This document shows positions 1 to 12,900 of a DNA stretch of 64,000 bases, in pieces. A program made the position numbers and the translations under genes. Under the pieces are notes generated by a model. The model worked only from the letters and a program-made list of their open reading frames with translations. It made no database searches and was not told where the DNA came from. The stretch comes from Paramecium tetraurelia (lineage: Eukaryota; Ciliophora; Oligohymenophorea; Peniculida; Parameciidae), in contig NW_001799622.1 of NCBI RefSeq assembly GCF_000165425.1, positions 248,001 to 312,000 on the forward strand. The letters run 5' to 3'. How positions within the stretch are numbered: the first letter of the stretch is position 1; each line of letters begins with the position of its first letter.

Positions 1-109
1 TATTGAATTTGAGTGCCTATCGCAATATTTAGACAATTATTATTAGTTGAACAGTAGACTATGTTTAAATAAACGAGCTAAGAGGGTTAACATGTGATCC
101 ATTAATCTA

Positions 110-736
110 TCAATAAAAGTTAGGTTAATATCTAAATTATGAATAATTAAAACTTTAGCACTTGACTAATCTATCAAATTCTTCTTGTTTTGATATTTCA
201 CCTAGTAGTAGCATATTCCATAAAGTGTGTATGTCACAATGCACTGAGTTGATAACCACCAAAACAATATTTATATTATTATTTGATTTTCTAAAATCAC
301 GCTATTGATATCTAAGTATTTGATTAGACTGATGATCTGAGAAGATTAGGAAAATTATAAATCAGGGTAATGATAAGTAATGATTACATAATATCTAGCA
401 TTCTACACATTAATCTTACTTTGAAAAAATCCCGCTTATTAACTGACAGAAAGTAATTGTAATCAGCACCACTGAATAAAAATAAGAAGGACGCTTTAGT
501 TTCCCGATATTAAAATTTACCAACAAGTGCTCCATCATTATAATTTAAATAAATGAATGGATTATCAAATGAATCAATTAATTTAAAGTAATATATTCAT
601 AATTACCCAGCCCTTTAATAAGTAAATAAAAAATTAAGCCCATTAATTGACTCTCTGCCATTTTCTCTTTAGATTTCTATAAACCATCGGAGGCAACTCA
701 AGTCTAGATCAGTTATATTAACTATTATGACAAACT
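110..736 (-). pseudogene. Decayed protein-coding gene with in-frame TGA
   Basis: The minus strand holds coding-like blocks in the ciliate code. An upstream block includes LRWFIEIQ, a middle block includes FSGADYNYFLSVNKRDFF, and a last block includes HCDIHTLWNMLLLGE and ends at TGA (plus 110-112). The middle and last blocks can be joined by a plausible 25-nt intron starting GTAAGATTAATG. The joined frame then still meets a TGA at plus 362-364. The upstream block is also out of frame with the middle one, with no usable AG between them. I recognise no family. A pseudogene is the simplest reading; an assembly error is possible. Residue choice is protein-like, not random, so this was a gene recently. 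Confidence 0.4.
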
Positions 737-1024
737 CCCATTGTTATTTTACTTAATATTGTTTTATTATAATTTTAAGAATAGTATAAATCTTCTTTTT
801 TCTTTAAAATTATCATTTATGAATTTTATAATTTGAGGTTCATTATAAAAATAAACATTACATAAGAAACCTAAATTTAAAGTTAATATAAATTCTATAC
901 ACAATTATAAAGATTAATTAATAAAAAATTTCAATATACAATAACTAATCAAGTTGGAAATCAATATGTGAGTAATTATTCCAGTAACTAATGTTCCATA
1001 TATTAATAATAAAATAAATAGAAA

Positions 1025-1300
1025 ATGAAATCATAATTGGCTTTGATCGTTATTTGTTACATAACTATTCTTTATTTAATTAATTATGATAAGTATCCTA
1101 CATAATGGGATCTATAGAACAATTCAATTTTCATATAAATTTAAAGAGCCATTTAATTATTTTCTTAATTAATATCAGTATCCTACATAAAAGATTAAGA
1201 ATTTTTAGATAATAATCACATCGTGTCTCTTAAAGAAATAATAATAGATAGGACCAATTATAAATTAAATGATCATCAAATTATTATTCTTGCTTTTTGA
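1025..1300 (+). CDS. Small hypothetical protein with N-terminal hydrophobic segment
   Basis: An uninterrupted 91-codon frame in the ciliate code runs from ATG to TGA. The first 20 or so residues (MKSQLALIVICYITILYLI) are hydrophobic and could be a signal peptide or anchor. The rest is polar, with a run near FLDNNHIVSLKEIIIDR. No family is recognised. No intron is needed. It lies in a region otherwise holding a decayed gene and a pseudokinase, so it could be a relic. The frame is also open upstream of the ATG, so the start is uncertain. Confidence 0.4.
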
Positions 1301-1521
1301 ATAAAAAACAAAAGTTGTTATAGATTGTTTTTGCAATCTAATTGAGAGAAACAATGGTTTTTTATTGTTTTTTTAAAGGTACATTTCATTTTCTAATTTT
1401 GGGGAGGGTTGAATGTTTTCATGTTATTTGTGATATTCTAAGGGCAGTAGTCACGAGGACGAGTTAATGTAGCTATTTATTGGGTTTTGGATATAATTGT
1501 CAGTTTTTAATTGATTAATAA

Positions 1522-2877
1522 ATGAGCGAAACAAAATCAAAGGAGAGTTAATAACAATAGAATTTGATAATTATAGGAGGACAATATGCTTTGAAAAGTT
1601 GCATCTATCGGGGAGGGACTCATAATTTGTATTTGGGTAAGAATATGTGATATATGTTGACAGCGGTGAACAAATAGAATCCAGGGATTTACTTCGTCGT
1701 GCGATTAGTAATGTAATTAAGAGTTTAAATTTATTGTTAGTTCATTAAGCTGATAGGCTAACACAAACATAGATAGCATCTAAGAGGAGGAGAAACTGCT
1801 GAAGAAATTGAATGTTGGTATAAAAAGTAAGTTATGAATTTAAGTGACATTCATGCCAAACGTATTGGCTTCTGGGGATGTGCGTCTTCACAATATAAAC
1901 TACTATTATTAAGTATTTGACAAATATGGACCAAGTTTGAAATTGTGCTTCTAATTTGCAAATAAGAACCTTACTTTGGGGACAATCTGTATGATAGGAA
2001 TATAGATGGTAACCTTTAATTGAATATCGGTAGTTAAATATATTGGAGAAGATGCACGGTTAGTTCATAGTACATCGTAATTTGAGGCCTAAGAAAATAT
2101 TGACAGTACCAGGCAAAAATGAATTTGTCTTGATCGACTTTTAACAATGCGTTAAATTCAAACACAAGAACGGAAAATACATAGGTCTGGGATCAAAGTT
2201 CTCTAATTAAACTAAGTTAACCAAATTTTCAAGTTTAAATTAGCATTTGGGATTGAGTATTTATAGTGTTGATAATGATTTAAGCTGCCTCTCCAAAGGA
2301 TGACTTGGAATCCTTAGGGTTTATACTAATGTATTTTTTAAGGAATGGAGACATGTTTCGAGTCAAAGAGACCGGATCTAAAAGTAAGCAAATGGAAGAA
2401 TAAAAGTTGCGAATGATTCCAGAAAAATTTTGTAAAGATATGCCTATAGAATTCCTTCAATACTTCCAATTTGTGAGATTGACAAATGTACAACAATATC
2501 CATTGAGTGATTATGAGTTCTTGAAGAAGTTATTCAGAAACATATTCCAACAACTCAATATAAATGAGAAGGAGTTCTAATATGATTGGGTATAGTCATT
2601 TGGTAATTGTTAGTTGAAGAAGATGAATCTGTAATCCTAAAATCAACAATAACCAAAGGAAGATGGATAAACCAAGATAGTGATCCATGATCCATCAAAC
2701 TTAGAAGGAATCCAAGAGGTTCAAACAGAATTGGAAAAGTCTTCATTCAAAAGAGATTATTATCGTAAATCATCATCATTATGCATAAATGATGAAGATG
2801 ATAAACAATTTGAGAGTGTAAGTAACAAAATGTTACAACTCCCAAATCTGTATGATGTGATTAAACTAAAGCATTGA
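1522..2877 (+). CDS. Casein kinase 1-like protein, probable pseudokinase
   Basis: Five short introns (about 1637-1663, 1723-1756, 1818-1844, 2009-2033, 2257-2284) restore one frame of about 400 residues. The CK1 fold is clear. A glycine-rich turn precedes NLYLAVNK. YQVFDKYGPSL matches the CK1 hinge. DDLESLGFILMYFL and the block EFLQYFQFVR...YPLSDYEFLKKLF match the C-lobe signature. Catalytic positions are altered: the VAIK lysine stretch reads VVRL, HRD reads HRN, the following KPEN reads RPKK, and DFG reads DFQ. Loss of the general base and of two metal ligands implies no ordinary phosphotransfer, so a scaffold or regulatory role is inferred. The polar C-terminal tail (about 100 residues) is not CK1-like. 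It ends 34 bp from the convergent tRNA synthetase. Confidence 0.75.
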
Positions 2878-2911
2878 TATAACTTTGTGTTTCCATATAA
2901 TATACTTTAAC

Positions 2912-4756
2912 TCAGAATTCAGCACTACCATGATATCTTGGGAAGGGAATCACATCTCTGATGTTCTCAACACCTGTAACCATCATTACGAGTCTTTCAA
3001 ATCCTAATCCAAAACCACAATGAGGAACTGTACCATATCTAAATCATAGGATAATTCCATTACTTTCTTAAATCCATGTAAGGTCCATAATCCTCCAATT
3101 TCAATCCACATTCCTTGATTCTCTGAGCCAACACATCATATCTTTCCTCTCTCTAAGATCCACCAATCAACTCACCTACTTAAGGAATGAGCATATCCAT
3201 GGCTCTAACGCATTTTCCATCTAATTCTAGTATATCAATGTTTGCACCATCAGTTCCCACTTTCATGTAAAATGCCTTAATTTCTTTTGGATAATCATAA
3301 AGGAACACTGGTCTCTAGAATACTTTTTCTGCTATGAATCTCTCATGTTCACTATTCAAATCCATTCCCCACTTGATGTCACTGTTCTCGAACTTGGCTC
3401 CTGCCTATTATGCTTTCAATAAAATATCAATTCCTTGAGTGTAAGAACAACGAACGAAATCCTTACTCACAATATCTTTAAGATAATCTATCAGTCCAGG
3501 TTTGACTCTTTTGTCCAAAAATTGGAGATCATCAATGTTGTTTTACAAAATGTAATTTATACAGAACTTAACATAACCTTCTGCTGCTTCCATGTTGTCA
3601 AATAGATCTGCAAATGCAAATTCTGGCTCAATCATCCAAAACTCGGCTAAGTGTCTATGAGTATGAGCCTTCTCTGCTCTGAAAGTAGGGCCAAATGTAT
3701 ACACATTGGACATACTAATACAGAAATGCTATGATAATTAAGCCATCATTTTACTTCCACTTATAATTAACCAGAAACTGTAAGATTCACTTCCTTCTTA
3801 AAGAAATCCTAAGCGGTGTCTACTTTGCCCTTTATCTAAGGGATCTTTGAGATATCGTTATCGAAGATAGTAGAAATTCTGAACATTTCTCCAGCACCTT
3901 CACAATCACTTCCTGTAATTATTGGTGTGTGAATGTACAAACATCCATTGTTTTAGAAAAATACATGGGTGGCATAGGCCAGATTATTTCTAATTCTAGT
4001 GACAGCACTAAAGAAATTGCCTCTTGGTCTCAAGTGAGCTTTTTGTCTAAGGGTCTCTGGCTTCTAAACTCCCTTTGCCATAGGATATTCCTCAGGGTCA
4101 GCTTATCCAATAATGACAACTTCATGCTTTAGTAGGATCAGAAACAAGCATTTCTATCAACTATCCCTTGGCAGGACTCTTTACAATGTTCCCTGTCACT
4201 TTGAGTGAAAAACCTGTATTAGTTTTAGCAACTTATTCGAAATTGCCAATCTTATCTTCAACGACAATCTAAAGACCACCAAAACTTGTTCCATCATTCA
4301 ATTCAATGAAACAAAGATTCTTCTAATCTCTCACTGTTCTTACCCAACCAGCTACTGTCACTGTCTAACCAATATATCTGAATAATAATTAATTATGATG
4401 CTTACCCTTCACCAGAATTTAACAATTCTTAGATTCTATATATTGTTCCCACATTATATTTTGGTAGATGCTTCTTGTACAATTCTTATGGCAAATCCCA
4501 AGAACGTGGAAGCTTATTCAATCTCTTGGTGACATCAAACTATGGCACATCTACCTAATATATTAGATGACTTTGAGGGTACTTTGAATCCAGCAGGCAA
4601 ATGTGGCACATTGATTGGCTTCTCTATTTCTCCAATCAATTTTTCTGTTGTTTTCTTGCCCTATTTTTGAGCTGCTGCTGCTGCCTATTTGGCAAGGTTG
4701 GTAAGAGTTTTGACTCTTGTGAACAATTCATCTGATTCTAAGAATTAGTATTACAT
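2912..4756 (-). CDS. NARS: Asparaginyl-tRNA synthetase, cytosolic type
   Basis: This class II aminoacyl-tRNA synthetase charges tRNA-Asn with asparagine in the cytosol. After a lysine-rich N-terminus, an OB-fold anticodon-binding region begins at [19 protein letters not shown]. The catalytic core holds the motif 2 region with [21 protein letters not shown] sequence and motif 3 ([17 protein letters not shown]), followed by the characteristic end [24 protein letters not shown]-type sequence and the PFPR ending separate AsnRS from AspRS and LysRS. A 28-nt intron (plus about 4406-4433) is needed to join the N-terminal extension to the OB domain, and others are likely near 3.75 kb. About 590 residues, close to eukaryotic AsnRS. 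The start ATG is the only one in frame before the alanine/lysine-rich extension. Confidence 0.9.
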
Positions 4757-4935
4757 GTAATGATATTTCTAATTTAAATCATTTTTTCATCAGATTCATT
4801 TATTCTTACACAACATTCAATATTAAATATATTTAGAGAAGGCATTTATAGATAAATATTATTGTATTATTTATTTTGAACATCATCATCTCATCTCTTC
4901 TCATCTCCATTTTAAAATTATTAATATTTATTAAA

Positions 4936-6049
4936 ATGGATTTTGAGAATGATGATGAATATCCTATCCCAAATGAGTAATAAATTTACTCATCCTTCCA
5001 GTCTGATAATGAGATTTCCAGACTTCATTTTCTTGCCACTACCTAATCAAGATATGAAACTCAGCATATACTTTATGTATTGATGTAGTTTAAACATTTA
5101 GCTCGCAAAGTACTTCCTAGAATTCGAATAAAAAAAAATAAACAATCAAACTGCGATCATTGTATCTGTTTGCCTCACAAAATTGACACAAGAACTCAAA
5201 TCCTTAAATCCACATTTGATGACCAAAATCCTTGCTCATATTAGAAGGGTAATTAAAATCTCCATTTACGTAGCTAATAAAAAATTTATCATCAATTAAC
5301 GAACTTCATATTGGCTTTTTGGAATCCTGCATATCGTCTTCCAACTATAAGATAGGATATGAATTCATCAAGTCCAAAATATTTGTACATGGATGTTTGG
5401 AAAAGAAAAGCTTGGTCATGATCGAATACTTTTATTTATCGGGTGTGATTGCCAATGCTTAGATGGTATGAAGATAATTAATCCAACATAGGATTTCGAT
5501 GAGGCTTTGAGATGCTACAAGATTGCTTATAAATTCAATTCAAATGATAACTTTACTTTGGAAGCTCAGAAGATGGAGACTTTACTTTCCTTCAGATTGG
5601 GTTTGGAATTGAGGAATTGGTCTCATCCAGCAAATCATGAATTAGTTAGTAAATTATAGAGCCTTATCAACCAAAAGGAATATAAAGAATTAAAGGAGAA
5701 GGATTTTGATTTCCAAGATAAGGACGCTCATGTATTTGTCAATCCCTAAAATATTTAGTTATGCTTAAAAGAATGGTCCTTACAAGCGTAACTCTATTAA
5801 TTTTTGAAAGATGAGCAAGAACTCCATTCTAAAGTATCGTTTGACTAGTTAATTCAACATTTTAGACTCCAGGGTTAAGATGCTCTCTTAGATCTCCTAT
5901 TACAAATCAATAGGATTCATAAGATGTTCTTGATTAATGAGGAGAAAAATTACATCGAATTTAAATACAACAATTTAAATTATAAGGAAATCAATAGTAA
6001 ATTGGAAAGCAGGTATAATCTGCTCAAATCGTTAGCGGATGTAAAGTGA
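4936..6049 (+). CDS. Hypothetical helical protein with a TPR-like motif
   Basis: Three 25-26 nt introns join exons into about 345 codons. Two are clear: GTATTGATGTAG...TTTAG near 5.08 kb and GTATGAAGATAA...CATAG near 5.46 kb. The first 45 residues are acidic and polar. The rest is predicted to be all helical, with a stretch FDEALRCYKIAYKF that resembles a single TPR motif. Pairs such as LSFRLGLELRNW and LLDLLLQINRIHKMFLI look like stacked helices, as in PCI/TPR scaffold proteins. I do not recognise a specific family. The C-terminal half has coiled-coil character. It ends 52 bp from the convergent LRR gene. Confidence 0.7.
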
Positions 6050-6101
6050 ATATTATCAATGTTATCAAAATGTTTATAAATAATAATAATAATATATATA
6101 G

Positions 6102-9100
6102 TCATGCATTTTAAGAGAGAGTTGTATGAATATTTGGACTTTGAGCCTTTTATTATTATTGATTTAATCTTGATTCCAAGTTGTAGGTTTCTGGTTGCAA
6201 TCTAACTCTTTTGATTTTATCGCTTTAGAATATGTGCTAAAAAGGACGAATTGGAGATGTCTAAATGATGTTTTGCTTTAAGAATTGTTGATACTTCGGA
6301 TTCAAGTATGGCTATTTATTCTGATCTTAAATTAATTATCTAAAATACTTAAGTACGAGACAGCATTATAAATTGTAAGCGATGATAAATCATTATGATA
6401 ATCATGATCTTTGTCTAGTTTCTTGCTTTTATCTATTTTTGGGAAACTGCTCTTCGGAGACTATTCGGCTTTAAAATAGACAAATAAATCGCAATATTGT
6501 TCATATTCAAAATCTTTGGATTTCATTTGATAGTACAAATAAGTGAGCAGAGTTTCCAATTTTACATGCAAGGGCAATTATTGTCTTTGCAATACAGTAT
6601 ACTATTCTGCAGGTTCTTGGATAGGAGCAGGACTGATTCTCTCTGCAATTCTTCCAAGAGCCTCCACAAATTCAATGAAAGTCATTCTGATATTCCGATC
6701 TAAAGCAAGTTCATCAATTTAAGTCATCATCGAAAAGTTGTAAATAATGACTTAGAGTTTCTCGGACAAATATTCATGCAGACTAAATTGTTTACAGAAT
6801 TCCTTGAATTCTCTAATAGATATCCATTTCAATTTAAAATACCACTTTCTATTTGTGATGTCAGTAACCTAATCATAGAGTCGTTTGATAAAGGGCATCT
6901 TGATTTGCAATAAGTGATCGCATTCCTTTGTCCACAATCTGCAAGATCTCCATTCTTGGATCAAATCGAAACGTTCGTATTGTTCTTTGAATTCTTTCAG
7001 CAATCTGAAGAGTGCATCTGCATAACTCTTATATATGTCAGTTCTGACGTACTTGTCATTGGCAATTCGAAAGAACATCTCTAGGAATTGATATCTAATT
7101 ATAGCCTTCTCTGGATTGTAAATGTATTTGGGATCAACATTATTCTTTAAGGAAACGATGTCAATTTCAACATCTTAAGATTTCAATAGATCTCCATCAA
7201 TGATGGCGAGTTTGTTGAGCAATTTCAAATATTGGGGGAATTGAATACAAAAGACATCGAAATTGGGTGGTTAATATCCAACACTCGAATAGAACTTATA
7301 GATATCTTTGATTAGTTAGTAGTGTTGTCTGAAATATTCCTTTAATTTCAATCTCTCGTATTCACTTTTTACAAATCGACTGATCTTACTGCTATTCCAA
7401 TCGAATTCGAAGCATTCATTTAGTAATTCCTCAGTGTCACCAACAAACGGTCTAAAGATAGAATCCTCCTTGTGCCAAGTGATGAGATGAGCTTGTTTTC
7501 TAACTAAAAAGTTGGCAAACCTCCTCAACACATACTTCTTTTAGGAAGATCTGGGGAACACCTTAATCAAGGGTTTATAATTGTCCTTGTCATCAATGAT
7601 ATATTCTTGTCTTGAGAAAATGTAGTTGACTTATTGGATTTTGGTGAAGGCTAGTGTAGTGCCATCTGAGAAGATGTGGACCGAATGTTTAGGATCTTTG
7701 CCTTAAAGGATGGCATTATCCAGTGGAGCAGGCATATTCATAACTCTGGGATCGATGAAGTATTCTTCTTTGATTGGATTGGAGAAGAAGTATAATATCT
7801 TTCGTTTTGGAGGACACATTTAGTAAGTAGTATAGTAGAATTTACTTAATTCTTGAATCATTTATTTAGTTATTTCTTCGCTTTTCTTGTTTGTCTCCTC
7901 TGCATAAGCTTCGGTTATGGCTGCCAAGGTTATTCTCTTTTCAGTATTTACTAATTGTTTTAACTAATGAATTATCTCTCCAGTTGTCAAATCGAAATAA
8001 TTACTCTTTCTCTATTAAGCTTCAATCAACTATTATCTTAACTCATAACTACTTGTCATAGGGATTGGTTAATAACTAATAGTTGTGACAGAAATTACTC
8101 TAAGAAATCCAGATGGATGAATATTGGATCTTAGTTGTTATCATTCTCAGGGTTGTATTAAAATCGATATTCCATCCATCCTTGACAAATCCAACAACAA
8201 TCATTTCCGAATAGATTGTCTCCTTGCAATGGGATATAATTGACACCGTCAATGGCGGTTTTCTTTTATTAAACAACTTTAAATTCTTCACTATCATGAG
8301 TGAATTCTATGAATCCATATGGGTTCACTCTAGCAGAACATTTGTTCCCTTCAATGTGCAAACCATAGAGGGTATTATTCTTTTGTAAGGCTACACTAAA
8401 CAAATAGAGTTGTTTCTCACTTAATTAATTGTAGGATATATCTAGATGAGCTAGAGTTATTTAAGGATGCGAAATTGTTTCACACAAAGACTGAATGAAA
8501 TTGCTTCTTTCATTCTGTCCTAAGTGATTGTAACTCAAATCAAGAACTTTAATTGATCTGTTTTATTACAACCCTTTTGCTATCATGGTTCCTGCTGTGG
8601 GTCCCAATTGATTCCAATTCAAAATCAAAACCTCCAGGTAATTGTTTTGCAATAGAAATTGATAGAATACTGTGGAACAGGAATCTGTTATTTGATTTTC
8701 TGACAAATTCAATTTTAATAGAGTTATATTCTTTTAGAAGCAATTCAAAAGCACAGAGACTCCCTTGTCTGCCAATAAGTTGTTCTGCAGACTTAAGGAT
8801 TTTAAATTTGGAAATTTCTAGATTTGATTGGACAATATTATTGCTCCTCTTCTTCCCAATACATTGTTGGCTAAATTAATTTCCTTTAAGGAAAGAGGGA
8901 ATCCCTCAACAAGGTAGAGTAATGATTTATCATCCAATTGATTATTACATAAGAATAATTGTTTAACGCTTTTACTTTTGACTGATTGCAATAGGTTCTT
9001 AATCAACGGGAAATACTTTTCAGTCAAACCAAGATCAGAAAAATGCATCTCCTTATCGTTGACCAGGGAATTGGACAAATCGATCCTCTTCGGGAATATG

Positions 9101-9787
9101 TTATCATTCAAACAATAGAAATGGATTGGATCCACATTCTTCTTATTGAAATTAATGGCGAGATCTTTCAATCTATCTTATCGTTTGATAAAGTAAAAAT
9201 AGGATTAATCTATTTCATGATCTAAATAGTATATATGAATCGATATTACTTAACTTTTATTAGATTTTCTTAATCTCCTATTGCATTTCAACTCCATTAA
9301 ATCTTTTTGGTTCATCCTCACTACTTGCATTACTTATTATATCTTCAACATCTTCATACTCAAAACTATTCCCTCCTCGTATTGACTATTATTCAGTCTC
9401 CACTATTTCTCTTGAAATGTCTTCATTCATTTCTTAGGTTTCTTTCTTGCCCTTCTCGATCGGAGAAAACCTATGCTTCAATAATCCCAAAGGGAAATTC
9501 TTCTTCTTGTTTGCTCCTTGATCCGATTGAACCGAAGTGTTGGTCAGAATCTATCTCATCTCCGTCAACTTGTCCCCACTCTTGATATAATAAGCCATAA
9601 GAGTGTGATCATTCGAATATTAATTATCAATCAATAGTTTTGAAGCTTTGAATTTGCTCTCAGCTATTTTGTTGTCTGAAATGCTCCGATTCGATCTGAA
9701 GAACGATTTCAATTTCTGAGCTTTTTCTTTTGAGTAATCTTTCAAACGAGGTAGTTGGCACTTAGATCTCTCATTACTATTTTTCAT
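6102..9787 (-). CDS. Leucine-rich-repeat protein, paralog A
   Basis: A protein of over 1,100 residues. A basic, serine-rich N-terminal region (about 200 residues) precedes RNase-inhibitor-type leucine-rich repeats (plus about 8.4-9.2 kb), for example RIDLSNSLVNDKEMHF, LREINLANN-type units and KVLDLSYNHLG. The LRR array ends in GLHIEGNKC. A large helical region follows with WTKECDHLLQIK and a conserved FIEFVEALGRIAERISPAP block, and then a polar tail. Introns with the same phase as in the neighbouring paralog lie after QQKL (28 nt, plus about 9221-9248) and after AVSYL (23 nt). Skipping the latter gives a false early stop at 6302. LRRs usually bind protein partners; which one is not visible. 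It lies head-to-tail with paralog B, 178 bp away. Confidence 0.75.
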
Positions 9788-9965
9788 TTCTTATTAATTT
9801 TATAAATAAACCAAGTATTATCAATTTAAATTTTAATGAATTTTAAATTTTACTCATAAGTAAACATTTACTAAATTATATCACATCTCTCTCACTAGCA
9901 AAACTCAATAATTTTATATATCGATTGATTTAAAAAACATTATGGAGAAAATTATATTCAAGGTT

Positions 9966-12900
9966 TCATTAATCATCATACTCTTCCATTACCGCTATCA
10001 TATTGTTTGTTTACAAGGCTTATTGCTATTGTTCATAAATAGTTGTCCTCCCTGTAGTCTGTCTACTGAATCCATTATTGTTCAATGTATAAATTGTGTT
10101 TGGATTAATCAGAGTCCTCTTTTTAACAATCTATTACATGAAATTTCTATAATTTGGATGCAAATACGGTTGATGATGAGAATCTAATACTATTTAATAA
10201 ATGCCATTACTGATAAATGATATCGTATTGTATACAGTTAATTGATTAGTTGTAATGATGAACTCATCTGAATTCTCTAACTTCGATTGCTTTTCATAGA
10301 CCTTTGGCATAAAAATAATACGGGTTTCCTAAGCATCAACATTATCTCTGCAGAATAATTCTGTAAATTAAACAAATTCAGGTTGTCTAAGACTGCTAAT
10401 TACAATTGATACCTCCTCAATTTGAGAAATATAAACGTTAACAATGACTCTAATTTTATATGCAATGGCAGAGTCTGTCTAGCTAGAACTGGCCATACCT
10501 AAGCATCTTCCCCTATGGGAGCAGGACTTATCTTTTCAGCCACTCTCCCTAATGCCTCCAAAAACTCATTATAAGTCATCCTTAAAAATCGATCTTAAGT
10601 CACCTCGTCAGCTTAGGTTTACATAGAAAAATTAAAAATTACTGTCACTTATTTTTCAGACAGTATATCATTCGCATATAATTTACAAAACTCTCTGAAC
10701 TCTTTGATGGACACCCACTTCAATTTAAAGTACCATTTCTTACTGGTTAAATCTGAAGCTAAATCGTATAGTTTCTTTAAAAAGGCTGATTTAAATTACA
10801 GTATCATATCTACTTCCTTTGTCCAAAATCTCTACTCTCTCCACTTTTGACTGTTGTCTAGAATTTCATAATGCTGTTCCAGTTCCTTCAGTAATCTATA
10901 GACTGCATCAGCAAAATTCTTACATTATCCTGATCGAATAAATTTATCGTTAGCCAATCTAAAGAGAACTTCCATAAATTAATATCTAATTATAGCCTTG
11001 TCAGGGTTGTAAATAAATTTAGAATCTACATTATTTTTTATTGAAACCAAGTCACTCTCAACATCGGATTACTTCAAGTTTTCACCATCAACAAGTGAAG
11101 CCAGAATCTTATTGAATTAGCCATACTATATACAGAAAACATCAAATAAAGGTGGCTAGTATCCAAAACTAGAAAAATATTTATAGATGTCTTTTATCAA
11201 TTGATATTTCTATCTAAAATATTCTCTCAATTTTATCTTCTCGTAATCACTCTTTACAAATCTTTAAATCTTAGAACAACTCCAATCCTGTTCGAATGCC
11301 TGATCCAAAATATCCACCGAATCCCCATTCATGCCCCTGAAAATGAGAGAATCATCCTTTGACCAAATGCCAACATTCCCTTTTCTATGTTTAAAATTCC
11401 CTAAATATTTCGTCAAAATATATCTCCTTTACACAGTCCTTGGTTTCACTTTAATTAAAGCCTTATAGTTATTTTTATCATCTATGACATATTCTTACTT
11501 CGTGATCAAAACATTAACAAAGTTGATTTTTTAAAAAGGAATTTAAGTATTATCTGTGAAAATATGCACCTAATGCTTAGGATCCTTCCCTTATAAAATT
11601 AAGTCATCGAGAGGACTTTAGATATACTCTAAACTTGGGTCTTAAAAGTATCTCTCTCTCAGAGGATCAGAGAAAAAATATAAAATCTTGCTTTTTGGTG
11701 GACACATCTGATAAGTAGTGTAATACAACTTATTAAACTCCTCTTTAATTTGGTTTTAGGCTTCATTTTTAGTATTGGTTTCAACATGGTATGCCTCTTC
11801 AATAGCTGCCATAGTAATTTTCTTTTCAGTATCTGTTATTGATTTTAATTAATGAATAATCTCTCCAGTAGTAAGTTCTAATTATTTATTGCTTCTGTTT
11901 TATTCCATCAGTTATTATTTCATTTCGAAGCTTGAAGTCAACGGAATGGGCTTATAACTATAGTTAATTATAAAAATACTTAAGGAAGTCCAAATGCAGA
12001 AATATTGGTACTTATTCACTATTTTACTCAGGAGTATAAGTAAATTGGTGTTCCTTCCATCCTTAACAAATCCAACAGCAATTAAATTACAGTTCTTGAG
12101 AGTTACATAACGGGATGTAATTGACTCCATCAATTTGTATTTTCTTTTGCTGCACCTACTTCATCAAATTTTCCTGTTTTGAGAATTGCAAAAACCCAAA
12201 AGCATCAATAAAGGCGGGGCATTTGTTCCCTTCTATATGTATACCATAAAGTGTATTGTTTTTTGCGAGAGCCTTTTGCAATAAGGCCATCTATTTCTCA
12301 TTTATTTGATTGTATGAAATATCTAAGTGACACAAGGCTAAATTAGGATTTTCGATTAATTGACACCATTACATTATGCAATTGCTCTTTTCATTGAACC
12401 CTAAATGATTATAGCTTAAATCGAGCACCTTTAGATTCTTGTTCTAATTCAAAGCCTTAGCTATACCAATTCCTGATTGAGGTCCTAGTTGATTCCAGTT
12501 TAAAATTAAGACTTCAATCGATTGATTTGTGAGTAAGAAGTTCTATAATTCTAGAGTTGCATTGTCAGTGATCTGATTTTGAGACAGATTCAATTTTTTG
12601 ACTGTTCGAGCTTCTCGTATTGCATTAAGAATGGTAATTGCTCCTTAATCGCCCAACAAGTTGCTTGCTATATTCAAGGCCTTCAAGCTGAATAGAGAAC
12701 AATAGATTACCTCTTGTGTTTGTTGAATAATTTGGCAATCAGTAGGGCTCCTTGTCTTCCGAGTTCATTTTAGGAGATGTTCAAGTCTTTTAATGAGTCT
12801 GGAAAGGAATCAATAAATATTGATAATGAATGCTCTCTCAAGTGATTGGATGATAGGATGACAGATCTCACTTTTTTGCACTTTTTGGATTTTAACATTT

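Noticed and set aside
110..736. TGA as selenocysteine or readthrough
   Set aside because: No supporting stem-loop recognised, and another frame break is present in the same locus.
1310..1345. Small hairpin AGATTG...CAATCT as an RNA gene or terminator
   Set aside because: A six-base stem in AT-rich DNA is expected by chance and nothing else supports it.
6302..6304. TGA as the end of LRR paralog A
   Set aside because: A 23-nt intron just upstream, at the same place as in paralog B, continues the protein to 6102 with matching sequence.
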